From NCBI GenBank assembly GCA_937998635.1, contig CALLDA010000212.1, forward strand, positions 1 to 5,642: a stretch of DNA of 5,642 nt. The letters are read 5' to 3'. The notes beneath the pieces were generated by a model, which had not been told where the DNA came from, made no database searches, and worked only from the letters and a program-made list of their open reading frames with translations. This stretch comes from an uncultured Pseudomonadales bacterium (GTDB lineage: Bacteria; Pseudomonadota; Gammaproteobacteria; Pseudomonadales; Porticoccaceae). This document shows, one piece after another, positions 5,642 to 5,642 of the stretch (its first letter is position 1; the number at the start of each line of letters is the position of its first letter). A program made the position numbers and the translations under genes.

Positions 5642-5642
5642 C

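Noticed and set aside
5571..5642. Plus-strand gene start using GGAGG at 5571
   Set aside because: GGAGG on the plus strand has no ATG, GTG or TTG at usable distance; the next ATG (5613) is about 37 bases away without its own ribosome site.

Overview
The window looks like part of the chromosome of a free-living, respiring proteobacterium, most likely a marine or aquatic gammaproteobacterium. That placement is inferred from the style of the proteins and the moderate base composition; there is no rRNA or other marker to confirm it. Every well-supported gene is on the minus strand, so transcription runs from high to low coordinates. I saw no phage, IS, CRISPR, tRNA or rRNA signal.

Layout in the direction of transcription. 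(1) 5642-5481 is upstream DNA that may hold the last codons of another minus-strand gene, followed by an imperfect hairpin. (2) 5480-4605 encodes a six-helix voltage-gated potassium channel with a C-terminal zinc-ribbon. Its start region is built from at least four degenerate 16-bp tandem units, each carrying an ATG. (3) 4604-4445 is a spacer with two adjacent inverted repeats and a fair sigma70-like promoter reading into the next gene. (4) 4444-2549 encodes a propionyl/acetyl-CoA synthetase (PrpE/ACSS family), apparently intact. (5) 2548-2265 is a 284-bp spacer unusually rich in short repeats: a 10-bp pair at 21-bp period, a 14-bp perfect palindrome flanked by an 8-bp direct repeat, and a 14-bp pair at 17-bp period ending next to the following start codon. 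(6) 2264-465 encodes a GltD-like FAD/NAD(P) oxidoreductase with iron-sulfur domains at both ends. (7) 452-1 encodes the first 150 residues of a 2-oxoacid:acceptor oxidoreductase alpha chain (KorA type), 12 bp downstream, cut by the window edge.

Genes 6 and 7 form an operon that probably continues off the window into the thiamine-diphosphate beta subunit (KorB). Together they suggest a 2-oxoacid oxidoreductase that sends its electrons through iron-sulfur clusters and FAD to or from NAD(P), like the KorABC 2-oxoglutarate:NADP+ oxidoreductase known from Azoarcus. The acyl-CoA synthetase upstream makes acyl-CoA from free acid, so both loci feed acyl-CoA metabolism, but the long spacer argues that they are regulated separately. 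The protein families are all known. The most unusual material is in the non-coding or start-proximal repeats, especially the tandemly multiplied start region of the channel gene.
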